A model generated the notes under the pieces. That model was given only the letters and a program-made list of their open reading frames with translations, did not search any database and had not been told where the DNA came from. A program made the position numbers and the translations under genes. 64,000 nt of DNA from Modestobacter sp. VKM Ac-2977. GTDB taxonomy: Bacteria; Actinomycetota; Actinomycetes; Mycobacteriales; Geodermatophilaceae. Every line of letters starts with the position of its first letter. Position 1 is the stretch's first letter. This document shows, piece by piece, positions 1 through 7,768 of this stretch. The stretch spans positions 1,033,580 through 1,097,579 of the forward strand of contig NZ_JAPVBQ010000002.1 of the NCBI RefSeq assembly GCF_026968045.1. Reading direction: 5' to 3'.

Positions 1-61
1 GGAGCACGACCGCCATCGAGGCCGGGGCGGCCACGGGGAACTCGAGCTGCGGACTGGCCAT
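1..61 (-). CDS. 5' end of a gene divergent from lexA (partial)
   Basis: An open frame begins with ATG at 61 on the minus strand and runs off the left edge (first residues MASPQLEFPVAAP). A GGAG ribosome-binding site lies about 7 nt before the ATG, and a perfect LexA box sits 35 bp upstream. In mycobacteria and relatives the gene divergent from lexA is an SOS-induced LysM-type cell-division inhibitor (Rv2719c). That is the likely identity by position only, because no domain is visible in 20 residues. Confidence 0.4.
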   Translation of the reverse strand, partial: MASPQLEFPVAAPASMAVVL

Positions 62-95
62 CGGGGTGCTCCAGAGGTCTCGCGGTACGGAGTGG

Positions 96-111
96 TCGAA
101 CAGGCGTTCGA
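96..111. promoter_or_regulatory. LexA (SOS) box 1, perfect
   Basis: TCGAACAGGCGTTCGA matches the actinobacterial SOS consensus TCGAAC-N4-GTTCGA at all 12 fixed bases. It is 35 bp upstream of the partial divergent gene and 220 bp upstream of lexA, so it probably serves the leftward gene and possibly both. Confidence 0.85.
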
Positions 112-175
112 ACGGAACGTCTGGGCGATGTCTACCGCACGCCCCCGACAGGAACACGCCGACACGACGACTTCT

Positions 176-191
176 TCGAACACCTGTTTGA
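176..191. promoter_or_regulatory. LexA (SOS) box 2, one mismatch
   Basis: TCGAACACCTGTTTGA differs from the SOS consensus only in the right half (GTTTGA for GTTCGA). It lies 140 bp upstream of the lexA ATG and is the better placed box for autoregulation of lexA. Confidence 0.8.
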
Positions 192-330
192 ACGGAGCGG
201 CCTGAGGCGATACGGTTCCGAGGCGATCGAGGACGGCGTCCGCGGTCCCGGCTCGCCGTGGTGACACGGCCGTCGGTACGGCAGGACGCCACCGGGAACT
301 GCTGCCGAGGCAGCCGGACGAGGAGGACAC

Positions 331-1158
331 ATGGCGGTCGACGGCCCGAAGGCGCGCGGCGGCAAGAGCCCTTCGCGGCGTGGAGCGTCCAGCCCGGCAC
401 CCGCCGACGGCGCAGCGCCCACGGCCGCAGCGGGTGCAGGAGCAGCGGTGCGGGAGTTCCCCGACCGGGCCGCCGACGGCGACGGCCTGACCCAGCGGCA
501 GCGCCGGGTGCTCGAGGTCATCCGTGACTCGATCGAGCGCCGCGGCTACCCGCCCTCGGTCCGCGAGATCGGTGAGGCGGTCGGTCTCTCCTCCGCCTCG
601 TCCGTGGCCCACCAGTTGTCGGTGCTGCAGCGCAAGGGCTGGCTGCGCCGTGATCCGAACCGGCCGCGCGCGCTCGACGTGCGCCTCCCCGGCGACGGCA
701 CCGGTACGACGACGAACGAGGCCACAGCCGAGGCGCTGGCCGGTTCCGGCGCAGCCAGTGGCGTCGACGACGCCTCTGCCCCCCGACCCACGTACGTGCC
801 CCTGGTCGGCCGGATCGCCGCCGGTGGTCCGGTGCTGGCCGAGCAGGCGGTCGAGGACGTCTTCCCCCTCCCCCGCGAACTGGTCGGCGAGGGCACCCTG
901 TTCATGCTGAAGGTCGCGGGTGACTCGATGGTCGACGCGGCGATCTGCGACGGCGACTGGGTCGTCGTCCGGCAGCAGCCGACCGCGGAGAACGGCGAGA
1001 TCGTCGCCGCGATGATCGACGGCGAGGCGACGGTGAAGACCTACAAGCGCCGTGACGGGCACGTGTGGCTGATGCCGCACAACGCCGCGTACGAGCCCAT
1101 CCCGGGCGACGACGCGACGGTCCTCGGCCGGGTCGTCACCGTGCTCCGCCGGGTCTGA
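331..1158 (+). CDS. lexA: LexA, SOS repressor and self-cleaving serine peptidase
   Basis: LexA represses SOS genes until RecA-ssDNA filaments stimulate its self-cleavage. The 275-residue product has a disordered 50-residue N-terminal tail, then a winged-helix DNA-binding domain from about residue 53 ([20 protein letters not shown], then [13 protein letters not shown]). A linker leads to the S24 peptidase domain. The scissile bond is Ala164-Gly165 (GRIAAGGP), and the catalytic dyad is Ser199 (GDSM) and Lys236 (VKTYK). The start is the ATG at 331, preceded by GAGGAGG at 320-326. Two SOS boxes upstream fit autoregulation. The N-terminal tail is longer than in E. coli LexA, as is common in actinobacteria. 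Confidence 0.97.
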   Translation: MAVDGPKARGGKSPSRRGASSPAPADGAAPTAAAGAGAAVREFPDRAADGDGLTQRQRRVLEVIRDSIERRGYPPSVREIGEAVGLSSASSVAHQLSVLQRKGWLRRDPNRPRALDVRLPGDGTGTTTNEATAEALAGSGAASGVDDASAPRPTYVPLVGRIAAGGPVLAEQAVEDVFPLPRELVGEGTLFMLKVAGDSMVDAAICDGDWVVVRQQPTAENGEIVAAMIDGEATVKTYKRRDGHVWLMPHNAAYEPIPGDDATVLGRVVTVLRRV

Positions 1159-1164
1159 CCTCGG

Positions 1165-1185
1165 GCACGGGCGCCGGGCCCGTGC
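1165..1185. terminator. Hairpin between convergent lexA and the beta-propeller gene
   Basis: A perfect 7-bp GC stem (1165-1171 with 1179-1185) has a 7-nt loop. It lies 6 nt after the lexA stop and directly against the stop of the convergent gene, so it can act in both directions. There is no T-run. Confidence 0.5.
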
Positions 1186-2256
1186 TCAGGCCGGGCTGCG
1201 CCGGAGCTTGCCGCCGGCCCACACGAGCACGGTCGCGACGGCCGCGGCGATGAGGCCGGCGGTCAGCGGCTCGACCCCACCGGCGGTTGCCAGCGACCCG
1301 TCGGCGGCCTCGGTGGGCTCCGCCGGGGCCGTCCCCGTCAGGTCACCGGCGGCTGGCACCTGGGTGACCACCGCAGGGAGTCCCTCGCCGGCGACGAGCA
1401 GGTCCCGGTCGTTCGCCGCGAAGGCGATGGCCTCGCCCTGTGGGGCCTCCGGCAACGCCACCCGCACCGGCGGCCCGGCCAACGCCCCGACGACGTCGGA
1501 GCCGCTCAGCGGCCAGACATAGGCGTCGGTGTAGGTCCGCAGGGCGATCCGCGAGCCGTCCGACGACACGGCGCCGCCGGTGACCAGCAGCTGGCCGGCC
1601 CGGCCCACCGGGCCGCCCGGTGTGCCGGTCAACGTGAGTCCGAGCGCCGCCACCTTGCTCATCGGCACGGTGGCTCCGTCGGCGAGGGGCGCATCCGGGC
1701 GGTACACGGAGCTGGCGCCCAGCACCTCCTTGGTCACCAGGTACGGGGTGCCGTCGGGCGCGAGCAGGAGGGCCTCCGCGTCGTGCGGACCGTCGGGGTA
1801 GGTGAGCCTGGTCAGCACGGTGGTCCCGTCGGGGCGCAGACCGATCAGCGCCACCGTCTCCCGGCTCTGCGCGTTGTCCCCGATGTCGGCGAGCCAGATC
1901 GTCCCGTCGGCGGCGAGGGCGAGGTCCTCGGGGTCGTACGGGTCGACCTCCGCCGTGCGCACCTCACCCACCGCACAGGCTCCGTCGAGCACCAGCACCT
2001 CGGCGCGGTCGCCGCCGTCGTTCATCGCGAGCATCGACTCCCCGGCGCTGGCCAGGCCGGAGAGCTCCGGGAGCCGCGGGTCGGTGATCTCGCACCGGGT
2101 GGTCGGCTCGCCGTAGGGAGCGGTCCCGTCGTCGGCGGCCGCCGACCCGGCAGGCAGCAGCGCGACCAGCAGGCCGACGGGCGCGCAGAGGACGGCGCCG
2201 GCCGTCGTCCTGCGGCGAGGGGCGCGGCTACGCCTGGGATCGGCCGACTCTGGCAC
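1186..2256 (-). CDS. Secreted beta-propeller-like protein with C-terminal membrane anchor
   Basis: About 356 residues from the GTG at 2256. The N-terminus is a signal peptide: an Arg-rich stretch (RRSRAPRRRTTAG), a hydrophobic segment and ADDGTAPYG after the likely cleavage site. The body has repeated blade-like strands (PEDLALAADGTIWLADIGDN, DAEALLLAPDGTPYLVT), as in NHL/esterase-like propellers. A hydrophobic C-terminal segment (GLIAAAVATVLVWAGGKL) followed by Arg/Lys looks like a membrane anchor with the propeller outside. The start overlaps the end of the upstream PAP2 gene by 29 bp, which indicates co-transcription. The open frame continues further upstream, but that part is antisense-like and lies over the PAP2 gene. 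Substrate unknown. Confidence 0.75.
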   Translation of the reverse strand: MPESADPRRSRAPRRRTTAGAVLCAPVGLLVALLPAGSAAADDGTAPYGEPTTRCEITDPRLPELSGLASAGESMLAMNDGGDRAEVLVLDGACAVGEVRTAEVDPYDPEDLALAADGTIWLADIGDNAQSRETVALIGLRPDGTTVLTRLTYPDGPHDAEALLLAPDGTPYLVTKEVLGASSVYRPDAPLADGATVPMSKVAALGLTLTGTPGGPVGRAGQLLVTGGAVSSDGSRIALRTYTDAYVWPLSGSDVVGALAGPPVRVALPEAPQGEAIAFAANDRDLLVAGEGLPAVVTQVPAAGDLTGTAPAEPTEAADGSLATAGGVEPLTAGLIAAAVATVLVWAGGKLRRSPA

Positions 2257-2956
2257 GAACCCAGCGTGACACCGCGACAGCGTCCAGTGCGTGAACCACG
2301 CCCAACAGCAGCAGTCCGACCGAGAGCCCGACCACCGCGTCGGTGACCCAGTGGAAGTCCAGCGCCACCATGGCCACACCCGTCGCCACCGGCCCCAGCA
2401 CGCTGAGCAGCCAGGTGGCCCGCTGCACGCCCGCGGGCAGGCCGAACTCGACGGCCTGCCACCGGGCCACCCCCCACATGAGGACGGCGTTCGCCACGTG
2501 CCCCGAGGGGTAGCTGGCCCCGTCCGCGTGGAAGAACGACCCGGGGAAGGCCGGGGCCGTACGACCGGTGCCCCACTTGAACGCATAGACCACGGTGGTG
2601 AGCAGGGCCAGCGCGACGACCACCCGGACCAGCGGCACCAGCGTCCGCTGCCGCACGGCGAGCCACCCGACCAGCACGGCCAGCACGACCAGGATCGTCA
2701 CCCGCCCGCCGATCTGGGTGACGACCCAGATCGGCCAGTAGGCCCACGAGTCCCGCAGTGCCCACACACTGGTCACCTCGGAGACCCGCAGGTCCATCCG
2801 TTCCAGCCACCCGCGGCTGAGCAGGTTGACGGTGACCCCGACCGTGACGAGGGCGGCGAGGACGAGCAGCCACCACGGCGGCCGGCCCACCCCGACCACC
2901 GGTGCGACCGATCGATCGGCAGCGGGCGCCGTCCGGTCCACCGCTCCCCTGGTCAC
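2228..2956 (-). CDS. PAP2-superfamily membrane phosphatase
   Basis: This 242-residue membrane protein has about six hydrophobic segments and carries the PAP2 signature. The first motif is K-WGTGRTAP, the second PSGH (YPSGHVANAVL), and the third ends in H and D (ALDFHWVTDAVVG). Members dephosphorylate lipid phosphates such as undecaprenyl pyrophosphate or phosphatidic acid at the membrane; the substrate cannot be read from sequence. The first GTG at 2956 lies 6 nt after a TACCGT -10 hexamer, which supports a leaderless start. The beta-propeller gene follows with overlap, so the two probably form one transcript. Confidence 0.88.
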   Translation of the reverse strand: MTRGAVDRTAPAADRSVAPVVGVGRPPWWLLVLAALVTVGVTVNLLSRGWLERMDLRVSEVTSVWALRDSWAYWPIWVVTQIGGRVTILVVLAVLVGWLAVRQRTLVPLVRVVVALALLTTVVYAFKWGTGRTAPAFPGSFFHADGASYPSGHVANAVLMWGVARWQAVEFGLPAGVQRATWLLSVLGPVATGVAMVALDFHWVTDAVVGLSVGLLLLGVVHALDAVAVSRWVRARVGRSQA

Positions 2957-2962
2957 CGCGTC

Positions 2963-2968
2963 ACGGTA
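2963..2968 (-). promoter_or_regulatory. -10 hexamer TACCGT for the PAP2 gene (leaderless)
   Basis: TACCGT on the minus strand is followed by a 6-nt spacer and the GTG at 2956, with no Shine-Dalgarno sequence. Transcription would start on the start codon. Confidence 0.55.
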
Positions 2969-3062
2969 CCGGGGCCGTGACCTGCTCGTGATCCGCCGGG
3001 CTGTCCGCTGGCCCCGCTGCCGGAGCCCGGCACGATCGTGCGAGCGGCAGCGGGACCCTTCG

Positions 3063-4559
3063 TCAGTCCTCGGTGGCCGGCGCGGTGAAACCGTCGAGCT
3101 GGGCCGCCAGGCCGGCGTCGACGCGCGCGGTCAGCCGGGTCCCGGTGGCCTCGTGCGCCTCCTCGACGACCTCGCCGTCCCGGTGGACCCGGGCGACCAG
3201 GTCGCCCCGGTCGTAGGGCACGAGCACCTCGACGTCGATGTGCGGGTGCGGCAGCCGCTGGGCGATCACGTCGCGCAGCGCCTCGATGCCCTCGCCCGTC
3301 CGGGCCGAGACCCACATCGCCCCGGGGAGGGCCTGGCGCAGCGCCAGCATGTCCTCCTCGGTCATGGCATCGACCTTGTTCACGACGATCAGCTCCGGGA
3401 CGGCGGACGCGTCGATCTCGTTGAGCACCGTGTGCACCGCGTCGATCTGGCCCAGCGGGTCGGAGTCGGAACCGTCGACGACGTGCACGAGCAGGTCGGC
3501 GTCGGCCACCTCCTCCAGGGTGGAGCGGAACGCGTCGACCAGCTGGTGCGGCAGGTGGCGCACGAAGCCGACCGTGTCGGTCATCGTGTACTCGCGCCCT
3601 TCGGGCGTGTGCGCGCGGCGGACCGTCGGGTCCAGGGTGGCGAACAGCGCGTCCTGGACCAGCACGCCGGCCCCGGTGAGCTGGTTGAGCAGGCTGGACT
3701 TGCCGGCGTTCGTGTAGCCGGCGATCGCCACGCTCGGCGTCGCGTTGCGGTCGCGGGAGTTGCGCTGCGTCGTCCGGGCGGTCGCCATCCCGGCGATCTC
3801 CTTGCGGAGCTTGCTCACCCGGGAGCGGATCCGGCGGCGGTCGGTCTCGATCTTCGTCTCACCCGGACCACGGGTGCCGATGCCGCCACCGCCGGCGACC
3901 CGGCCACCGGCCTGCCGGCTCAGCGACTCACCCCAGCCACGCAGCCGGGGCAGCATGTACTGCATCTGGGCCAGCTCGACCTGGGCCTTGCCCTCCCGGC
4001 TGGTGGCGTGCTGGGCGAAGATGTCCAGGATCAGGGCGGTCCGGTCGACCACCTTGACCTTGAGCACCTTCTCCAGCTGGTTGAGCTGGCCCGGGGCCAG
4101 CTCCCCGTCGCAGATCACGGTGTCCGCGCCGGTGGCGGCGACGACCTCGCGCAGCTCGGCGGCCTTGCCCGAGCCGACATAGGTGGCCGGGTCCGGCTTG
4201 TCCCGGCGCTGCATCAGCGCGTCGAGCACCTGGGAGCCGGCGGTCTCGGCGAGCGCGGCGAGCTCGGTCAGCGAACGCTGCGCGTCGGCCGCCGTCCCCT
4301 CGGTCCAGACGCCGACCAGGACGACCCGCTCCAGGCGGAGCTGCCGGTACTCGACCTCGGTGACGTCGGTGAGCTCGGTGCCGAGCCCCGCGACCCGACG
4401 GAGTGCGCCGCGCTCCTCCTTGACGTAGGAGCCGGTGGTGTCGTCGTCGGCGTCCCACTGACCCGCCGGTGCCGGCTTGGTGTCGGACATGCTGGCGCGC
4501 GCCTTGTCGACGCGGGCTTCGGCTCCGTCGAGGATCGCGCGGTTCTGGGCTGTCGTCAT
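3063..4559 (-). CDS. hflX: HflX, ribosome-associated GTPase
   Basis: HflX binds the 50S subunit and splits or rescues stalled ribosomes under stress. The protein is about 498 residues from the ATG at 4559, which has GGAG just upstream. An N-terminal HflX domain (DALMQRRDKPDPATYVGSGK) is followed by a coiled linker with the Gly-rich RVAGGGGIGTRGPGETKIETD segment. The GTPase domain then shows G1 GYTNAGKSS near residue 281, G3 DTVGFVRHLPHQL and G4 NKVD. The frame is open further upstream to 4763, but that would overlap the neighbouring regulator gene and has no family match. In Mycobacterium hflX also lies between dapF and lexA. Confidence 0.95.
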   Translation of the reverse strand: MTTAQNRAILDGAEARVDKARASMSDTKPAPAGQWDADDDTTGSYVKEERGALRRVAGLGTELTDVTEVEYRQLRLERVVLVGVWTEGTAADAQRSLTELAALAETAGSQVLDALMQRRDKPDPATYVGSGKAAELREVVAATGADTVICDGELAPGQLNQLEKVLKVKVVDRTALILDIFAQHATSREGKAQVELAQMQYMLPRLRGWGESLSRQAGGRVAGGGGIGTRGPGETKIETDRRRIRSRVSKLRKEIAGMATARTTQRNSRDRNATPSVAIAGYTNAGKSSLLNQLTGAGVLVQDALFATLDPTVRRAHTPEGREYTMTDTVGFVRHLPHQLVDAFRSTLEEVADADLLVHVVDGSDSDPLGQIDAVHTVLNEIDASAVPELIVVNKVDAMTEEDMLALRQALPGAMWVSARTGEGIEALRDVIAQRLPHPHIDVEVLVPYDRGDLVARVHRDGEVVEEAHEATGTRLTARVDAGLAAQLDGFTAPATED

Positions 4560-4608
4560 CGTCTCCAGCGTGGCATGCCCCTGGTCCTGGGGCGACCGAC
4601 TTGTCACA

Positions 4609-5223
4609 TCACCTGTTGTCATCGCCCGGTACAACACCTCGGGCCTCCGGATGCATCCCGAGGTACAGCGACCAGCGCTCTGCCCCCGGGTCCGCCGGCC
4701 GGGTGGCGTACTCGTCCAGCAACCGGTGCAGCCGTTCGCGGAACTCGGCCAGGTCCGCCGCACCCAGCCGCAGCCCCAACCGGGTGCTCTCCAGGTGGCT
4801 CTCCCCCACCGCGGCGACCTCCTCGAGGAAGGCGGCGAGCGCGGCGTCCCGGGCGGCGCCCGAGGCGCCGGCGCCGTCCATCAGCCAGCTCTTCCCGGTC
4901 GCCCGGTAGGGCACCTCGCGGGCGCCCCGCGCGCCCCGCCGCGCGCTCTCGGCGACCAGGAAGCCGGTGTCGACGAGGGTGCGGACGTGGTGCAGCACGG
5001 TCGCCGGGTTGCGGCCCAGCCGCGCGGCGAGCTCCTTGTTGGTCAGCGCCTCGTCCAGGCACAGCCGCAGGATCCGCAGCCGGACGGCGGAGGCCAGGGC
5101 GCGCGCCTCGGCGTCGGTGGCCGGCCGGCGCTCCCCGACGAAGCGCCGCTCACCCGGACCGACCACCGCCTCGCCCGCACCGGCCTCCGGCTCGTCCATC
5201 CCGGCAGCGTAGGACGTCGACAC
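4609..5223 (-). CDS. ArsR-type winged-helix transcriptional regulator
   Basis: About 204 residues. The N-terminal half is a winged helix of the HTH_20/ArsR type (ALASAVRLRILRLCLDEALT, NKELAARLGRNPATVLHHVRTL, DTGFLVAESARR). The C-terminal half is helical and resembles the ligand-binding part of this group (WLMDGAGA, LRLGAADLAEFRERLHRLLDEY). No metal-binding Cys cluster is visible. It is divergent from an MFS exporter gene 46 bp away and probably controls it. The start is uncertain: GTG at 5223 or ATG at 5199, neither with a strong ribosome-binding site. Effector unknown. Confidence 0.8.
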   Translation of the reverse strand: MSTSYAAGMDEPEAGAGEAVVGPGERRFVGERRPATDAEARALASAVRLRILRLCLDEALTNKELAARLGRNPATVLHHVRTLVDTGFLVAESARRGARGAREVPYRATGKSWLMDGAGASGAARDAALAAFLEEVAAVGESHLESTRLGLRLGAADLAEFRERLHRLLDEYATRPADPGAERWSLYLGMHPEARGVVPGDDNR

Positions 5224-5226
5224 GGC

Positions 5227-5253
5227 TCAGTGATTGACTTCCCCCGATCAGTG
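5227..5253. promoter_or_regulatory. Direct repeat TCAGTG x2, possible operator
   Basis: TCAGTG occurs at 5227-5232 and 5248-5253, exactly 21 bp (two helical turns) apart, in the short gap between the divergent ArsR-type regulator and the MFS gene. The spacing suits a dimeric repressor. A role is inferred from position only. Confidence 0.3.
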
Positions 5254-5269
5254 GCGGGAGGCTGCGCCG

Positions 5270-6583
5270 GTGACCCGCGACCGGAGCCTGCTGCGGCACC
5301 ACGACTTCCGTCAGCTCTGGGCCGCGGAGACGGTCAGCCAGGTGGGCACCCAGGTGACCCTGCTGGCCCTGCCGGTGCTGGCGGTCTCGCTCCTGGAGGC
5401 GACGCCGCTGGAGATGGGCGTCCTGACGGCCCTGGAGACCGCCGCCTTCCTGCTCATCGGACTCCCGGCCGGTGCCTGGGTCGACCGCTGGCGGCGCCGT
5501 CGGGTGCTGGTCACCGCCGACCTGGTGCGCGCGGCGGTGCTGGCGACCCTGCCGATCGCGTACCTCCTCGACGTCCTCACCCTCGGGCAGCTGTTCGTCG
5601 TCGCGGCGGCGACCGGCACGGCGACCGTCTTCTTCGACGTCGCCTACCAGAGCTACCTGCCCGCCCTGGTCGACCGCGACCAGCTGGTCGACGGCAACGG
5701 CAAGCTGGAGGCCAGCCGGGCCGTCGCCCAGGTGGCCGGGCCCGGCATCACCGGCGTGCTGCTCCGGGTGCTCAGCGCGCCGATGGTCATCGCCCTGGAC
5801 GCGGCGTCCTTCCTGCTCTCCGCGTTCTTCCTCAGCCGGGTCCAGCGACCGGACACCGTCCCCGACCGGGCCGCACGGCGACCGCTGCGCACCGAGATCG
5901 CCGAGGGGCTGTCCTTCGTCGTCCGCCAGCCGCTGCTCCGCCGGATCGTCGCCTGCACCGGCACGTCGAACCTGTTCTCCACGATCACCACGACCCTGCT
6001 GGTGCTCTACGCGCTCCGCCGGCTCGAGCTGTCCGAGAGCGTGCTGGGCCTGGTCTTCTCCGCCGGCGCGGTGGGCGGCCTGGTCGGCGCGGCGACGGCC
6101 GCGCGCTTCGCCCGCACCGTCGGCGAGGGTCGGGCGATCCCGCTGGCGATCATGGTGATGGTGCCGTTCACCGCGCTCACGCCGCTGGCCGCCACCGGTG
6201 CTCCGCTGGTCCTTCTGCCCCTCGGCCAGTTCGGCTTCAGCTGGGCGGTGGTGGTCTACAACATCACCCAGGTCAGCTTCCGGCAGCGGCTGTGCCCGCC
6301 GGCGCTGCTGGGCCGGATGAACGCGTCGGTGCGCTTCCTGGTCTTCGGCACCATGCCGCTGGGCGGGCTGCTCGGCGGCGTCCTGGGCACCTGGCTCGGC
6401 GTGCTGCCGACGCTGTGGATCGCCGCGGCCGGTCAGCTGCTCGCGGCCGGCTGGGTGGTGGCCAGCCCCCTGCTGCGGATGCGTGACCTGCCCGACGGCC
6501 CGGACACCCCGGCCGGCGGGGTGACGACCGTGCCCGAGGCACGGGCACCGACCGCCGGCAGCGATCCCGAGCGGTCCGGCTGA
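5270..6583 (+). CDS. MFS transporter (MFS_3-like exporter)
   Basis: A 437-residue protein with about 12 membrane segments. It carries the MFS loop motif between segments 2 and 3 (GAWVDRWRRRRVLVTADLVRA). The opening RDRSLLRHHDFRQLWAAETVSQ is typical of the MFS_3 group, which includes siderophore and drug exporters. GTG at 5270 is preferred because GGGAGG lies 8 nt upstream; the longer frame from 5234 has no ribosome-binding site. The adjacent divergent ArsR-type gene suggests substrate-induced expression. The C-terminal 30 residues are soluble and low-complexity. Substrate unknown. Confidence 0.88.
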   Translation: MTRDRSLLRHHDFRQLWAAETVSQVGTQVTLLALPVLAVSLLEATPLEMGVLTALETAAFLLIGLPAGAWVDRWRRRRVLVTADLVRAAVLATLPIAYLLDVLTLGQLFVVAAATGTATVFFDVAYQSYLPALVDRDQLVDGNGKLEASRAVAQVAGPGITGVLLRVLSAPMVIALDAASFLLSAFFLSRVQRPDTVPDRAARRPLRTEIAEGLSFVVRQPLLRRIVACTGTSNLFSTITTTLLVLYALRRLELSESVLGLVFSAGAVGGLVGAATAARFARTVGEGRAIPLAIMVMVPFTALTPLAATGAPLVLLPLGQFGFSWAVVVYNITQVSFRQRLCPPALLGRMNASVRFLVFGTMPLGGLLGGVLGTWLGVLPTLWIAAAGQLLAAGWVVASPLLRMRDLPDGPDTPAGGVTTVPEARAPTAGSDPERSG

Positions 6584-6655
6584 GCAGCCGACGGGTTGGC
6601 CGGCCGGGCGCCGGGTAGGGCGGCGGAGCACGGTCCACCGCTCGAGAGGACGACG

Positions 6656-6856
6656 ATGACCAGCCCTGACGAGGAGCTCGACGACCCAGGCCGCGACCCC
6701 GCCGGCCTCGACCCGCCGCGCAACGTCTTCGGTGGCGCGGACCAGGACACCGGCCGCGGCGAACCACGCGGCACCGGGAACGTCGGGCCCGGCGACAAGC
6801 CCGAGGCGCCCACCGACGACCCGGAGACGCGGGCCGACGAGCCCGACCGTCCCTGA
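6656..6856 (+). CDS. Small acidic disordered protein (66 aa)
   Basis: The ATG at 6656 follows GAGAGGA by 5 nt. The product (MTSPDEELDDPGRDP start) is rich in Asp, Glu, Pro and Gly, with no predicted helix, no membrane segment and no Cys. It sits 72 bp after the MFS gene and ends against the dapF terminator. No family recognised. The good ribosome-binding site and the stop just before the terminator favour a real gene. Confidence 0.6.
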   Translation: MTSPDEELDDPGRDPAGLDPPRNVFGGADQDTGRGEPRGTGNVGPGDKPEAPTDDPETRADEPDRP

Positions 6857-6874
6857 CCCGCGGTTGCGCAGCCA

Positions 6875-6912
6875 GGACCCTCAGCCGGCGAGCCACTCCC
6901 GGCTGAGGGTCC
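6875..6912. terminator. Perfect 14-bp stem-loop overlapping the dapF stop codon
   Basis: Arms 6875-6888 and 6899-6912 are fully complementary with a 10-nt loop. The dapF stop codon (6881-6883) lies inside one arm, so the last four dapF codons form part of the hairpin. It separates two convergent genes and can end both transcripts. Confidence 0.75.
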
Positions 6913-7768
6913 CGGTGGCGACGACGACGGCCGGGCCGGAGAGCAGCGTCGTCGTCCCGTCGAACTGCACCGACAGCCGGCCGCCCGGCACGTCGACGAG
7001 GACCGTCCCGGTGTCGCGTCCGCCGTCCGCCAGCGCGGCGAACGCCGCAGCGCAGGCGCCGGTGCCACAGGAGCGGGTCTCCCCCACGCCGCGCTCGTGG
7101 ACCCGCAGCCGGACGTGCGCGCAGGCGCCCTCGGGCGGGAGCACGTTCACGAGCTCGACGTTGACCCCCTCGGGGAACATCGCGTCGTCGACCCCGGGCA
7201 GCACCGACAGGTCCAGGGTGTCGACCTCGACGCCGGTCAGGCAGACCAGGTGCGGGTTGCCCATCGACACCCCGAGCCCCGGGTACAGCGTCCCCGCGAC
7301 CTGCGCCTCGCTGTAGCCCAGTGACACGGCCGGGCCCATGTCGACCCAGTAGCCGCCGTCGGGCCGGGCGCCCACCCGGCGGGGACCGCCCCGGGTGCCG
7401 ACCAGGACACCGGCCTCGGCCACTGCCCGCTCCAGCAGCCCCTCGGCCAGCAGCACGTGCAGGAACAGCCGGATGCCGTTGCCGCACATCTCCGCGTACG
7501 AGCCGTCGGCGTTGCGGTGGTCCATGAACCACTCGCAGTCGGCCAGCGCCGCGCCGAGCACGCCGGGGGCGTCGGGCACCTGCCGGCTCCGGACCACCCG
7601 CAGCACGCCGTCCCCGCCCAGGCCCGCGCGGCGGTCGCAGAGCCGGCGCACCAGGTCGGCGTCCAGGCGCGTCTCCGGCCACACGTCCCCATCAGGGTCG
7701 GGCAGGACGACGAAGTCGTTCTCGGTGCCGTGGCCGAGGAGGACCCGCGGGCCGGAGCTGTCGATCAC
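6881..7768 (-). CDS. dapF: Diaminopimelate epimerase
   Basis: DapF converts LL- to meso-diaminopimelate for lysine and peptidoglycan synthesis in the cytoplasm. The 295-residue protein has both catalytic cysteines, Cys95 in MCGNGIRLF and Cys234 in SCGTGACAA. The N-terminal GTENDFVVL segment replaces the usual G-x-GNDF. The GTG at 7768 overlaps the miaA stop by 4 bp (GTGA), so translation is coupled. The last codons lie in a terminator hairpin, making dapF the final gene of its operon. Confidence 0.97.
   Translation of the reverse strand: MIDSSGPRVLLGHGTENDFVVLPDPDGDVWPETRLDADLVRRLCDRRAGLGGDGVLRVVRSRQVPDAPGVLGAALADCEWFMDHRNADGSYAEMCGNGIRLFLHVLLAEGLLERAVAEAGVLVGTRGGPRRVGARPDGGYWVDMGPAVSLGYSEAQVAGTLYPGLGVSMGNPHLVCLTGVEVDTLDLSVLPGVDDAMFPEGVNVELVNVLPPEGACAHVRLRVHERGVGETRSCGTGACAAAFAALADGGRDTGTVLVDVPGGRLSVQFDGTTTLLSGPAVVVATGTLSREWLAG

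Noticed and set aside
4560..4763. N-terminal extension of hflX to 4763
   Set aside because: It would overlap the ArsR-type gene, lacks a ribosome-binding site, and does not resemble HflX. The ATG at 4559 has GGAG upstream.
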